Assembly (NCBI GenBank): GCA_964631865.1
Contig: CAZWAK010000001.1
Span: forward strand, 109,995-173,994
From: JAFDVL01 sp964631865
GTDB taxonomy: Bacteria > Acidobacteriota > Blastocatellia > RBC074
DNA length: 64,000 nt
Reading direction: 5' to 3'
This document shows positions 1 to 8,956 of the stretch, one piece after another (the first letter of the stretch is position 1; the number at the start of each line of letters is the position of its first letter). A program made the position numbers and the translations under genes. Below the pieces are notes generated by a model. That model did not search any database. It saw nothing but the letters and a program-made list of their open reading frames with translations, and had not been told where the DNA came from.

Positions 1-38
1 TTCTCAAGTTGAAACTGCCGCGGACGACAGGAAACCAA

Positions 39-123
39 TTCTTCATTTTTCCTTCTTCCTTTTTCATTATTTCCAGGGGTAGCCTCGTCTAACTAATGAA
101 GAGTGAAGAAGGAAAATGAAGAA
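39..123. repeat. Imperfect palindrome with TC/GA-rich arms
   Basis: The arms at 39-69 and 94-123 are near-perfect reverse complements built from TTCTTCATTTT / CCTTCTTC type sequence, with a loop of about 24 bp. Similar palindromes with low-complexity arms lie at 12571-12668 and 45306-45416. Nothing else is recognisable in bases 1-202 before the esterase stop. Confidence 0.7.
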
Positions 124-202
124 GGTAATTGCTTCAAACCCAAATTGAGAATTGCTGCTCCACGAAAGGGGCGGGGCGCATTTTGCGGGCGCACCGCCAT
201 AA

Positions 203-943
203 TCACCCAAACAATTTCCCGAAATAATACGGCATCGCGTCGCGCCACCACGGCCAGTCGTGATTCACGTCGTGGCCCCACAGATCGAGCCAGTGCGGAA
301 TGCCTTTGCTGTGCAGAATGCCGGAGAGTTGCTGCGACCGATTGGGCGCTTCAAACGCGCCTTGTCCGCTGAAGATGATGATTTTGCGCCCGCCGTGTTG
401 CAGGATCGGCAAATGATAATCGTCGTTCAGATTTTGCAGATAATCTGCCGGATTGTTGAAGTACGCATCTTCGTCGTAATGTCCGTCGAGGTAGCTGCGA
501 ATGTCGTAGCTGCCACTCAGCAAAATCGCACCGCCAAACAAATCGGGATGGCGAAAGAAGACATTGCCCGCGAGGTATGCGCCGAGGCTGATGCCGACGA
601 CCATCGGCTTGATGTGGTGATCGTTGCAATCGTTGCGAATCAGCGGCAAAACCTCTTCAGTCAAATACGCATCGTACGCCTTCAGCCACGCAATCTTTTC
701 GCGTCCCGAAGCGTGGTTGTTCAGCAACGCGCGATTGTTCACGCTGTTCACGGAATAGAGTTTGGCTTTGCCTGCGTCAATGAAATGTTTGACCGAATCA
801 ATCAAATGAAAGCGTTCGTATTCCAGAAAATCGGCGGCGGCGGTTGGCAGCATCAACACGGGATGGCCGTAATGTCCATACGCTACAAGCGGCATGTCCT
901 GATGCAAACGTTCGCTGTACCAACTGGTGATGTCTCGTCTCAT
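203..943 (-). CDS. Alpha/beta-hydrolase, putative esterase
   Basis: A 246-residue protein of the esterase D / putative esterase type in the alpha/beta-hydrolase fold. The nucleophile elbow GISLGAY puts the catalytic Ser near residue 119. A His-rich C-terminal segment (WGHDVNH, residues 222-228) fits the catalytic His. No signal peptide is seen, so it is probably cytoplasmic. The start at 943 is chosen over an upstream in-frame start because AAAGGA lies just before it and homology-like sequence begins there (MRRDITSWYS). The substrate cannot be read from the sequence. It is transcribed away from the divergent DUF4197 gene. Confidence 0.85.
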   Translation of the reverse strand: MRRDITSWYSERLHQDMPLVAYGHYGHPVLMLPTAAADFLEYERFHLIDSVKHFIDAGKAKLYSVNSVNNRALLNNHASGREKIAWLKAYDAYLTEEVLPLIRNDCNDHHIKPMVVGISLGAYLAGNVFFRHPDLFGGAILLSGSYDIRSYLDGHYDEDAYFNNPADYLQNLNDDYHLPILQHGGRKIIIFSGQGAFEAPNRSQQLSGILHSKGIPHWLDLWGHDVNHDWPWWRDAMPYYFGKLFG

Positions 944-1081
944 AAAGGTTCCTTTGGGTTGAAAATTACAGCCCCGGCATCCTAAGCCCGCGCCCGACAA
1001 CTCGTCAATGCGCGCGCGTTGACTCCGCTGATTGCGGCTCATAAGATGGCTGCGACGAACTACTGTTTTGGAGGAACGAAT

Positions 1082-1810
1082 ATGGTGCAACGAATTTTTA
1101 TCCTGTGTTTATTGGCGCTGCTGTCTCTCACGCCCGCCTTCGCGCAAACCAAAAAGAAAACGAATCCGCTCGGTAAAATTCTCGGGCAAACCGAAAGCTT
1201 GAGCGAGGACAAAATCATTCTCGGCTTGAAAGAAGCCCTGAACATCGGCACGGGCAACGCGGTCACAGGCGTCGGGCGCGTGGATGGGTTCTTCAAAGAC
1301 GCGATCATCAAAATCCTGATGCCAAAGAATTTGCAGACGATTGAGAAAGGCTTGCGCGCCGTCGGTTACGGGCCAAAGGTGGATGAGTTTGTGCTGAGCA
1401 TGAATCGCGCGGCGGAACGGGCTGCGCCACAAGCCAAAGCCATCTTCATCGGCGCGATCAAGGAAATGACCTTCGATGATGCGCGACGAATCTTAACCGG
1501 CGGCGACACCGCCGCGACGACGTTTTTCAAAGACAAAACGACCGACCGCTTGTCCACCGCGTTTCGTCCCATCATCGAAAAAGCCATGAACGAAGTCGGC
1601 GCGACGAAGCAATACAAAGATTTGATCGGGCGCTATCAGGCGATTCCGTTTGCGAAGAATTATGCGGTGGATATTGACGACTACGTCACGGGCAAAGCGA
1701 TTGACGGGCTGTTTTATTACGTCGGCGAAGAGGAAAAGAAAATCCGCAAAAACCCCGCCGCGCGCGTGACGCAGATTTTGAAAGACGTGTTTGGGAAAAT
1801 CGGCAAGTAA
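1082..1810 (+). CDS. DUF4197 family secreted protein
   Basis: A 242-residue protein with a clear Sec signal peptide (hydrophobic residues 5-18, cleavage near AFA-Q). The mature part matches the DUF4197 pattern: LxEDKIxxGLKEAL at the N-terminus, a central 'GYGPKVDEFVLSMNRAAERA' segment, and a C-terminal 'DYVTGKAIDGLFYYVGEEEKKIR' region (each quoted part lies within one block). The start at 1082 follows GGAGG at 1070-1074. The family is widespread in Gram-negatives and has no settled function; it is probably periplasmic. It converges on the anti-sigma gene that follows. Confidence 0.88.
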   Translation: MVQRIFILCLLALLSLTPAFAQTKKKTNPLGKILGQTESLSEDKIILGLKEALNIGTGNAVTGVGRVDGFFKDAIIKILMPKNLQTIEKGLRAVGYGPKVDEFVLSMNRAAERAAPQAKAIFIGAIKEMTFDDARRILTGGDTAATTFFKDKTTDRLSTAFRPIIEKAMNEVGATKQYKDLIGRYQAIPFAKNYAVDIDDYVTGKAIDGLFYYVGEEEKKIRKNPAARVTQILKDVFGKIGK

Positions 1811-1816
1811 CGACGA

Positions 1817-2665
1817 TTACCGACGAACCTGGAAGGGAAGCTGCCGAAACTCTTCTGCCGCGCGCGGCGCGTTGATGCCGCGCACGACCAGCACATAATC
1901 GCCCGCCTTGAGTTGCTGCGCTGCCAGCGACAATGACAACCGTGTTCCCGCCGCTTTGACCGTCCAACGCTGCACGTCGCCGCCTTCTGCCGTGCGCAGT
2001 GTTGCGGTGAATTGTTTGTATTCGTGCGCAGGCAGCTTCACTTGCAATTGCACGCGCTCGATGCCGTGCGCCAACTTGAGCGTTGGCAGCGCGTCATGCC
2101 CCTCGCTGCGCAACACGCCTGCCGTCAACGCGAAGACCGTTGTTTTCGGGGCAGCAGGCGCAGGCGTGACAGGCGCTTGGGCAAGCTGCGTCGGTTGCGG
2201 CGTGGGGCGTGCGGGTTCGACAGTTGGCGTCACGGGTTGTGCGGCTTCTTCGCGGTTCGGACCTGACTTCAACAGTAACCACAAACCACCCGCCAACAAC
2301 AAGACCACCGCCGTCATGGCCAGCGCCGGAATCAGCTTCGGCACGCGCACAGCCGTGCGCCAGCGCTGCCACCACGCTTCCGCTTGCACCGCTGGTTGGT
2401 CTATCAGGTGCAGCAACGCCCGCGCCGTGTTCACACGCTCGCGCCGCGCCGGAATCGGCAGGAAATGTTGCTCGAATAACGTCCGCTCCTCACCGCGCAA
2501 ATCGCCGCGCACGTACGCATCAATCAACGCGGTCTCGGCCTCGCACAATTGCACATACTGCACCTTGTCCGTGAACCATTCCTGTTCGCGGGCGTCGCGC
2601 TCCGCTTCCGGCAATTGCCCGAGCAGGTAGCGCGTCATGGTTGTCGTGTCGTTTGGTGTCATCAC
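1817..2665 (-). CDS. Membrane anti-sigma factor with periplasmic beta domain
   Basis: About 282 residues. The N-terminal 105 residues are helical and cytoplasmic, like anti-sigma domains, but without a clean HxxxCxxC zinc motif. One membrane segment lies at about 111-132. A Pro/Thr-rich linker leads to a C-terminal beta-rich domain (about 175-282) that resembles the C-terminus of the second anti-sigma at 19285-20106. The first possible start is GTG at 2665, followed at once by ATG at 2662. It lies 3 bp behind the sigma gene stop (2669), so the two are surely co-transcribed and probably translationally coupled. Its role as an antagonist of that sigma factor is inferred from position and topology. 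Confidence 0.75.
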   Translation of the reverse strand: MMTPNDTTTMTRYLLGQLPEAERDAREQEWFTDKVQYVQLCEAETALIDAYVRGDLRGEERTLFEQHFLPIPARRERVNTARALLHLIDQPAVQAEAWWQRWRTAVRVPKLIPALAMTAVVLLLAGGLWLLLKSGPNREEAAQPVTPTVEPARPTPQPTQLAQAPVTPAPAAPKTTVFALTAGVLRSEGHDALPTLKLAHGIERVQLQVKLPAHEYKQFTATLRTAEGGDVQRWTVKAAGTRLSLSLAAQQLKAGDYVLVVRGINAPRAAEEFRQLPFQVRR

Positions 2666-2668
2666 TCG

Positions 2669-3277
2669 TTAGTGTTCATTTTTCTGAATCCGTGCTGCAT
2701 TCTTTTTGACACAGCGATTGATGCACGTTTCAAGCTGTGTCCGCAACCGCACCATCCGATTCGAGAGCGCATTGCGCGTGATGCCTAAGCGCGTGGCGAT
2801 TGACTGCCGCACATCAATCTTCGCGCGCGTTGTGTCCTGATAATATTCGACAATCAAGGCGCGGCTGTCAGCCGGCAACGCTTGCAAACAGCTTTGCAAA
2901 CAAGCTGCCTGTGCATCTTCTTCCTTCTCGTGTTCCGGCGCAGCTAACGGCGGCAAATCGTCCATCTCGACGCGCCGTCGCTCGGGCGAGCGCGAATATT
3001 CCAACAACACAAACCGCGCCACACTGAAACAATAACCGGGCAGGTTCTCAATCACTTCCCCGTCCGCCACCCGCCGCGCCACGCGATTGAAAACCTCGTC
3101 CGCCAACTCGTCGGCAAATGCGACGCCGCGACATTCCAAAAACTTCACTGTCATCTGCCGCAACTCTTCATACGCCTCACCCGCGCGTTCGGGATCAGGC
3201 GACAGCCGCGCCAGGAACGCGGCAAACGCTTCCGGCGAAAGTTCGTGCAATTTTGGCGGAACGGAAACTATTTTCAT
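2669..3277 (-). CDS. ECF-type RNA polymerase sigma factor
   Basis: A 202-residue sigma-70-like protein. The N-terminal half (FADELADEVFNRVARR... GYCFSVARFVLLEY) corresponds to region 2. The C-terminal half (ALPADSRALIVEYY, IATRLGITRNALSNRMVRLR) is a region 4 helix-turn-helix. The start ATG at 3277 begins the sigma-like sequence; no strong ribosome site precedes it. A 16-bp sequence shared exactly with the upstream region of the CHAT gene lies at 3295-3310, so self-regulation is plausible. The anti-sigma gene follows by 3 bp. ECF subgroup cannot be assigned from sight. Confidence 0.82.
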   Translation of the reverse strand: MKIVSVPPKLHELSPEAFAAFLARLSPDPERAGEAYEELRQMTVKFLECRGVAFADELADEVFNRVARRVADGEVIENLPGYCFSVARFVLLEYSRSPERRRVEMDDLPPLAAPEHEKEEDAQAACLQSCLQALPADSRALIVEYYQDTTRAKIDVRQSIATRLGITRNALSNRMVRLRTQLETCINRCVKKNAARIQKNEH

Positions 3278-3294
3278 GCGACGGAAATTTCTGG

Positions 3295-3310
3295 CGACAC
3301 TTTTTCGGCG
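3295..3310 (-). promoter_or_regulatory. Candidate regulatory box shared with CHAT gene
   Basis: On the minus strand this reads CGCCGAAAAAGTGTCG and is identical to 7789-7804 upstream of the CHAT gene. The distance to the sigma ATG is 18 bp here and to the CHAT ATG 55 bp. It may be a promoter or operator for an autoregulated ECF circuit. Confidence 0.4.
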
Positions 3311-3459
3311 CAACACGCACTGTTCATTGTAAGCACAAGGCGAACGAGAAAAAAGCCATCTCCAACCTTGTGCCATGAGCGGCCAATCTCCGAACCGTCT
3401 CCGCAGCAACCACTAACGACTGCTGCGCGAGGAGCGGTTTGTCTTCCGCCGGAGGGGCT

Positions 3460-4347
3460 ATGAGAAAAAGTGTTTTGCTGTTCTTCTTTTTGTGCTTGTC
3501 GAGTGCTATTGCGGCGCAATCAACCCGCGCCGCCGAACAATTCAATCAGCGCGGGTTGCGCTTGTTCGATCAAGGCGACATTGAGGGCGCGATTGCCGAA
3601 TTTGATCACCTCCTCGAACTCGTCACCAGCTTTGGCGCGACTCGCAACAGCAATCCGAGCGTCGCGATCATTGACCCACGTGCTGCCTACGCCTACAGCA
3701 ATCGCGGCGTAGCGCGGTACAACAAAGGCGATTTGGCAGGCGCCAAAGCGGATTTCGACAAAGCCCTGCGCATCAATCCGCGCCTGGCCCAAGTCTGGCA
3801 CAACCGCGCCATCGTGCTACAGGAGCGGAACGATTTGGCGGGCGCGCTACACGACTACGACAAAGCCATCGCGTTGCAACCGCGCTACGAGAAAGCCTTA
3901 TACAATCGCGGCGTTGTCCATCTGTGGCGCGCGGCATACGCCGAGGCGATTCAGGATTTCAACGACACGCTTGCGATCAATCCGCGCTCTGCCGCCGCTT
4001 ACAGCAATCGCGGCACGGCCCTTTTTGCCTTGCACAAACCAGCCGAGGCCATAGCCGATTTTGACCGTGCGATTGCACTGGATGCCAACCTCGCCGAAGC
4101 CTATCGCAATCGCGGAATCGTGAAGATGCAACAAGGCGATTTGGACGGCGCAGTGGCGGACTTCACTTCCACGATTGCGAAGAATCCGCAGTTGGCGCTC
4201 GCCTATGCCAATCGCGGCATCGCCTATTTGCGGCAAGGCAAGCAAGCCCTTGCCGAACAGGATTTCGCGCAATGCTTGAAGCTGGATTCGTCGCTGCAAT
4301 CCGCGTTGCAAGAACAGATTCGTCAAATCAAAGAACGACAAAAATAA
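3460..4347 (+). CDS. Secreted TPR-repeat protein
   Basis: A 295-residue protein with a signal peptide (MRKSVLLFFFLCLSSAIAAQ) followed by about seven TPR units. The repeats carry the typical AYSNRG / ALYNRG / DFDKAI spacing and extend to the C-terminus, so the protein looks like a scaffold with no catalytic domain. The start at 3460 has GGAGGGG directly upstream. It sits divergently from the sigma gene and faces the TPR-CHAT gene tail. A partner role for CHAT or envelope complexes is possible, but the sequence only shows the repeats. Confidence 0.88.
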   Translation: MRKSVLLFFFLCLSSAIAAQSTRAAEQFNQRGLRLFDQGDIEGAIAEFDHLLELVTSFGATRNSNPSVAIIDPRAAYAYSNRGVARYNKGDLAGAKADFDKALRINPRLAQVWHNRAIVLQERNDLAGALHDYDKAIALQPRYEKALYNRGVVHLWRAAYAEAIQDFNDTLAINPRSAAAYSNRGTALFALHKPAEAIADFDRAIALDANLAEAYRNRGIVKMQQGDLDGAVADFTSTIAKNPQLALAYANRGIAYLRQGKQALAEQDFAQCLKLDSSLQSALQEQIRQIKERQK

Positions 4348-4362
4348 CCGGAGCTCCCAGGG

Positions 4363-4492
4363 CTAGTGCTTTGTAATTCAAGTTGTTGAAGGTAACGCGA
4401 TTTGGCAAATCGCGGGGCTGCTCCTAGGGACGCACGCGATTTAGCAAATCGCGCTACGACTTTCCCAAAAAACTAAGTTTACAGAGCACTAG
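4363..4492. repeat. Palindromic MITE-like element, copy 1
   Basis: A 130-bp element with CTAGTGCTTTGTAA at the left and its near-perfect inverse (TTACAGAGCACTAG) at the right. It holds two inverted cores, GCGATTTGGCAAATCGC and GCGATTTAGCAAATCGC. A relative lies at 37188-37318. The terminal CTAG supplies the TAG stop codon of the CHAT gene (4489-4491). Confidence 0.8.
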
Positions 4493-7400
4493 CGCCACTC
4501 TCCTTGCAACACAAAGCCGCCCCAATAAAACGGCGACTGCCATTGCTTCTGCTGCCACATTTCCAGTTGCGCTTTTCGTAACGCCGCCGCCGGACGCAGT
4601 TTTTCCTGCAACATCCCACGATAGAATTTCTTCATCAGCACCGACGTCGCGTAATCGTCCACGCGCCACAAACTCGCCACCACGCGCGCCGCGCCCGCGT
4701 ACATAAAGCCGCGCGTCAAGCCGATCATGCCTTCGCCTTTGATGTCTTTGCCCAAGCCGGTTTGGCACGCACTCAGCACGACCAAATCGGCAGGCAATTG
4801 CAAGTTGTAGATTTCGTGCAAGCGCAGAAAACCATCTTGCGGCTGACCCGCTTCATCTACGAGCGAAAAGACCAAGCCGGATAATTCCGGTCGTTCGGCA
4901 TTCAGTAAGCCGTGTGTCGCAAAATGCACGATGCGGTATTGTCGCAAGGCAGTGCTCATCGCTTCCGCACGGCTGGCCTTGAAATCCAAGGCTTTGAAGC
5001 GGTCAGCCGCAGGCACAGCCGCCGCAATCGCCTCGGCTTCGTCGCGCGATAAGATGAGGCGCGCCAAGCCTTCTCGCGCCTCGAAACTGCGTAACGACCG
5101 TTCGAGTGGCGAAGCTATTCCCGGCGCGGCCTTCGGTTCGTTCTTGCCCAACGTTTTTGCCTTGACGCGCGGATCGTTCATTGCAAACACCGGGTCAGCC
5201 AACACCGCCACAGCTTTCGGCGCGGCTTGACGCTTGGCCAATTCCTGTCGCAGCAACATCATCACTGATACGGATGGCACGTTGATGATTTCGTGATGCA
5301 CGATGAGTGGCTGGTGGCTGGTGGCTAGTGGTTGGCGTTGTTTTTTACCAGCCACCGACCACCGACCACCAGCCACCGGATCAGGCAAGGCCCCGAACGG
5401 CAAATACTGCAACGCTTCGGGCGCAACGATGAGCAGGCGTTTTGTGCGGAGATGTGCGGCGACGGGGGCAAGCAGCATTTGACTGAGCGCGGCGGCTTCG
5501 GTTTGGTATTGCGCGGCGGCTGCGGCCAGTCGCTTTTGTTGTTGCGCTGCCGACAGCCCCGTCAATCGCTGTGGCGTCGTCAGCAATTCATACACGCGGC
5601 GCGTGAGCTTCGTGATTTCGTCGCGCGCGGGCAGTTCATACGCCTTGATGGCATCCGGCGTAATCGCCCACACAAAGCTGCGCGTTTCGCCGAGCGCGTA
5701 GGCCAGCAACATCGTGTCCGCATCCAGCAATTGCGTTTGAATTTCGCGCAACGTAGGCGGTTGCGGTTCGGTCAGCTCAGCAAAGCGCGGATTGGCTTGG
5801 CGAATCCGCGCGCGTACTTGGCGCAGGTCGTCGAGCGTATCGTTGATGGCTGGTTGATTGGCTTCCAGCAATTGTTCTTTGCGCGGATCGTTCGGGCGTG
5901 GCGTGAGATCATTGAGCTTCTGTTGCAGCGTTGCTTCGCGTGCGAGTAAGGCTGGATCAACGTCTGAGCGAATCTTGGCGCGGGCTTCGTTCAGCAAATC
6001 CAGCAACGATCTGGCGCGTGCGCGTTCCGTTGCGGTAAAGGCTTCCTCAAGTAATGACGCTTCGGGTTTCTGCCGATACATTTGCATTAGCAAATCCGCA
6101 TAGAAGCTATATGCCCGCGCCAAATTGGTTGATACATTTGTGCGATATTCCTGATCGCTCAACCGCGCGCGCAGGGATTCTTTGATACGAATCGTCTCTT
6201 CGATGCGCGCCCGCGCTTCTACCAATCTTCCCGCCTTGCTGAGAAAATTTGCCAATCCACGCAACAGATTCGCCGACCCATCGAAGTCGCCATTGAAGTT
6301 GCGCACGGCCTCTTCCTGCAAGGCTATCGCTTTGTCAAAATCTCCCAGCACGGAATAGACGTTCGCAATGCTGGATTTCAAACCATTGCGCGGTAATTGC
6401 GACATTGACTGGCTGAGTTGCAACGCCCGTTCTGCCGAGGCCAGTGCCGCCTCACGTTGCCTGTTATGCGCCTGCCAAATCGCCAGCGTCGAGAGCGGCT
6501 CTGCTTCAAACGGATCATTCAGTTCATGAAACAGTGCGCGCGATTTTTCATACATTGCCAGGAACTCCTGCTGTCGGACAGGGTCTGTTCTCATCACTTG
6601 CATCGCACTGAGGAACCCTTCCTTGAAAGCGATGAGATTGGGCAATTCCGCGAGAATGCTGGCTTGCGTCCGTTTGGCTCCCGCTTTTTCCGCCACGCGC
6701 AACGCCTGCATCACATAATCCAGCGCTTTGGTATTTTCCTCCATCCAGCTATAGGTACTAGCGATGCTTTGCAGTGTTTCAGCTTCCTGCGTTGAGTCTT
6801 TCAGTTCACGGACAATGGCCAATCGTTGCGCGTGTGCGTCCAATGATTTTTCCACTTGCCGCAAGCGCAGATATTGCAGCCCCAACATATTCCACGCCCA
6901 AGCTTGCAAGGGGCGGTCACCAAGCCGTTGCCAGATGGCCAGTTCCTGCAATTTGTAAGTTACGGCGGTTTGATATTCCCGCACCTGATAATATTGAAAG
7001 CTGATGTCCTGCAATATATATCCCAGTCGTCGCTGATCGCCTCTTGCCTGCAACAGTGCGATTAGTTGCTGATGATAGTCAGCCGATTGGGTGAAATTTC
7101 GTTGCAGGCCGGCGTGCCACCCCAACAGTCGCAATATATCAAGAAGTGCCACCGTGTCGCCGTCATTGCGATAGAGTCGGAGCCATTCGTGCGCTTGTTT
7201 GATGCCCTCGGTCTTTTCTTCCTCATTGTTGGAATAGCCGCGCTGTATTGCCCAGGCAAGCAAAATCTGCGCTTGAAAAACCCGCTTCTCTGTCTCCGTC
7301 GCCGAATGCAAAGAGGCAATCCTCACACTGTATTTTCCGGGCGGGATGTTTCTGGCATTGGGCAGCACTCTCGGTGCGATCCAGAGGCGATAATCTCCGG

Positions 7401-7734
7401 TGACATCTGCCACAATGATCGCTCGATCAGTTCCCGTTGTTTCAATTTCGAGGTCGTGCCAGAACAAATATTTGCCATCCGGCGCGAACACATTCAGCAA
7501 GACATTGATGCCGCGTTGTTCGACTTCGATGCGCGCGCATTGTCCGGCTTGTAAGTGGATTTTGTAGTTGTGTGATTGCCCGACCGCAAGCTCACGTTCC
7601 TGCAGTTTGCCGGGTTCCAGTTGGACGGCAGTTTCCGGTGTCTGCGCGTTCAGCAAGACAGACCCGATTGCCAACCAGACGATGCCCCAAATTTGAAGGA
7701 ATGATTTGCGACGCTTACCAATGATGTTCTGCAT
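4489..7734 (-). CDS. Secreted TPR-CHAT caspase-like protease
   Basis: A 1081-residue protein. A long signal peptide or anchor (residues 1-31) is followed by a PPC-like beta-sandwich (about 40-140), TPR helices (about 170-480), a helical linker, and a C-terminal CHAT domain. The catalytic dyad is visible: His near 941 (VHFATHG) and Cys near 990 (LSACQTGLGK). The C-terminus (FYWGGFVLQGEWR) is typical for CHAT. The start at 7734 has GGGGGGAAG upstream. The coding frame contains a palindromic insertion at about residues 785-809 that the paralog at 20110-22707 lacks. It is likely part of the same regulatory module as the ECF sigma pair nearby. The protease target is unknown. Confidence 0.9.
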   Translation of the reverse strand: MQNIIGKRRKSFLQIWGIVWLAIGSVLLNAQTPETAVQLEPGKLQERELAVGQSHNYKIHLQAGQCARIEVEQRGINVLLNVFAPDGKYLFWHDLEIETTGTDRAIIVADVTGDYRLWIAPRVLPNARNIPPGKYSVRIASLHSATETEKRVFQAQILLAWAIQRGYSNNEEEKTEGIKQAHEWLRLYRNDGDTVALLDILRLLGWHAGLQRNFTQSADYHQQLIALLQARGDQRRLGYILQDISFQYYQVREYQTAVTYKLQELAIWQRLGDRPLQAWAWNMLGLQYLRLRQVEKSLDAHAQRLAIVRELKDSTQEAETLQSIASTYSWMEENTKALDYVMQALRVAEKAGAKRTQASILAELPNLIAFKEGFLSAMQVMRTDPVRQQEFLAMYEKSRALFHELNDPFEAEPLSTLAIWQAHNRQREAALASAERALQLSQSMSQLPRNGLKSSIANVYSVLGDFDKAIALQEEAVRNFNGDFDGSANLLRGLANFLSKAGRLVEARARIEETIRIKESLRARLSDQEYRTNVSTNLARAYSFYADLLMQMYRQKPEASLLEEAFTATERARARSLLDLLNEARAKIRSDVDPALLAREATLQQKLNDLTPRPNDPRKEQLLEANQPAINDTLDDLRQVRARIRQANPRFAELTEPQPPTLREIQTQLLDADTMLLAYALGETRSFVWAITPDAIKAYELPARDEITKLTRRVYELLTTPQRLTGLSAAQQQKRLAAAAAQYQTEAAALSQMLLAPVAAHLRTKRLLIVAPEALQYLPFGALPDPVAGGRWSVAGKKQRQPLATSHQPLIVHHEIINVPSVSVMMLLRQELAKRQAAPKAVAVLADPVFAMNDPRVKAKTLGKNEPKAAPGIASPLERSLRSFEAREGLARLILSRDEAEAIAAAVPAADRFKALDFKASRAEAMSTALRQYRIVHFATHGLLNAERPELSGLVFSLVDEAGQPQDGFLRLHEIYNLQLPADLVVLSACQTGLGKDIKGEGMIGLTRGFMYAGAARVVASLWRVDDYATSVLMKKFYRGMLQEKLRPAAALRKAQLEMWQQKQWQSPFYWGGFVLQGEWR
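5308..5378. repeat. In-frame palindromic GGTGGCTGGT repeat inside CHAT gene
   Basis: Arms rich in GGTGGCTGGT (5308-5340) and ACCAGCCACC (5348-5378) are imperfect reverse complements. The block keeps the reading frame and encodes a run of about 20 residues (around GGRWSVAGKKQRQPL) with no counterpart in the second CHAT protein. Related GT-rich repeats lie at 22690-22776 and 26627-26691. Confidence 0.7.
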
Positions 7735-8072
7735 AACGGCTTCCCCCCAAGCCAAAATTTCAGTTCATCAAAGACCTCGAAAAAAGTCCGACACTTTTTC
7801 GGCGGCTCTGACACTTCCTATTGGAAGCGCAGGCAAGCAGTGTCAGTGCCAATGAGAGATGCCGTGTTGGGCGGTCAAGGTGTACGAGGAAGAACCTGCA
7901 AGTGAATCCTTTACACAAATGTCTCAACGGTCTTGTCTGCCTTCCGTTTTTTATCGGCTGCGGCGGCAGTGTAGCACAATGCAATGAGGACACAAGCCGG
8001 GTATCGGGTAGCGCGCTTTGCTCGCGTCGCGGCGGTTTTGCGGTGCGTGCCAGCGATTTGGCAAAGCGCTTT
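7735..8072. other. 338-bp intergenic region upstream of CHAT gene
   Basis: It holds the box at 7789-7804 and two further GACACT/AGTGTC copies in inverted orientation near 7809-7816 and 7840-7847. These are candidate control sites for the CHAT gene. The remainder to 8072 shows no convincing gene or structure. Confidence 0.5.
7789..7804 (-). promoter_or_regulatory. Candidate regulatory box upstream of CHAT gene
   Basis: An exact 16-bp match to 3295-3310, in the same orientation relative to the downstream gene. An AGTGTCAG copy follows further upstream on the same strand. A shared position ahead of both a sigma gene and a CHAT gene suggests common control. Confidence 0.4.
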
Positions 8073-8783
8073 TCATTTGCGGGCTTTGGCTAATTGGCGG
8101 GCGAAAGCTTTGTGCGCAGGCGCGGCGAGGCCGGTTTGCAGCGTTTTGAGGGCTTTGGCCACATCGCCTTTCAGCATCGCTTTCGTATCCAGATCAAGGC
8201 CGGGGAACAGCTGGCTGCGCAGAATGCCTTTGGCGTCTGGTTTTACTTCGACATACTCTTCGTTTTCCAAGCGAAACCAAACGATTTTCTCTTCGTAAAT
8301 TTGCCAGACGATGTATTCCTGCACGCGATTGCGCCGATAGGCTTTTTTCTTGTCGTGTAGGTCATACGCCGAACTGCTCGCCGCGATTTCGACAATCAAT
8401 TCGGGCGCGCCTTCCACATAACCATCGGCACTCGTAATGGTGTTGCCACTTTCTTCCAAACGCAAGTACACATCGGGCTGCGGATCGTTGTCGGGGTCAA
8501 GGCGAACCGTGGCGTTATCACCTGCGATGACGCCAGGAGTGTTCGCCGCATAGACGCCTAAAATCGTATTCATTCGGCTATGAATTTCAGCGTGGGCTTT
8601 GCTGACGGGTGATGGCAAGACGATTCCTTCGATCAATTCGGCTTTTTTGGTGTGCGGCATGGCGTGATAGCGGCGCTCGAATTCGGCGCGCGTTAGACGA
8701 TCCCCGGAATGCAAACTGGGGATGGCACGAGCGGGGCTGACCGACGAAGCGAGGGGTTCTGCGGTGACGAATTCCAGAGTCAT
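8073..8783 (-). CDS. Uma2 family (DUF820) endonuclease-like protein
   Basis: A 236-residue protein of the Uma2/DUF820 family, which has a restriction-endonuclease-like fold. Family landmarks are visible: 'LTRAEFERRYHAMP' and 'KAELIEGIVLPSPVS' near the N-terminus, PDVYLRLEE, ELIVEIAASS and YDLHDKKKAYRR, giving the D...E...K pattern of a PD-(D/E)xK-like site. The start at 8783 is preceded by AGGAG. Family members are often present in many copies per genome, and their role is not established. The gene stands alone. Confidence 0.9.
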   Translation of the reverse strand: MTLEFVTAEPLASSVSPARAIPSLHSGDRLTRAEFERRYHAMPHTKKAELIEGIVLPSPVSKAHAEIHSRMNTILGVYAANTPGVIAGDNATVRLDPDNDPQPDVYLRLEESGNTITSADGYVEGAPELIVEIAASSSAYDLHDKKKAYRRNRVQEYIVWQIYEEKIVWFRLENEEYVEVKPDAKGILRSQLFPGLDLDTKAMLKGDVAKALKTLQTGLAAPAHKAFARQLAKARK

Positions 8784-8956
8784 AAATTTCTCCTGACAGG
8801 CACGGCGATTAGAGAGGAATCCCTTTTCACAAACCACTCGCGTTCCACATAACTTGCACGCTTCGCCCGCATCGCTGATAATCGCCTATCTTTCATGAGC
8901 AGTCCTTTGTAACTCCTGAGATTATCTGGTGCAGGTTTGAGAGAATCGTTTCAAGT

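Noticed and set aside
4363..4492. Rho-independent terminator as the only function
   Set aside because: The element has long terminal inverse repeats and a relative at 37188-37318, which a plain terminator would not need; it may still stop transcription.
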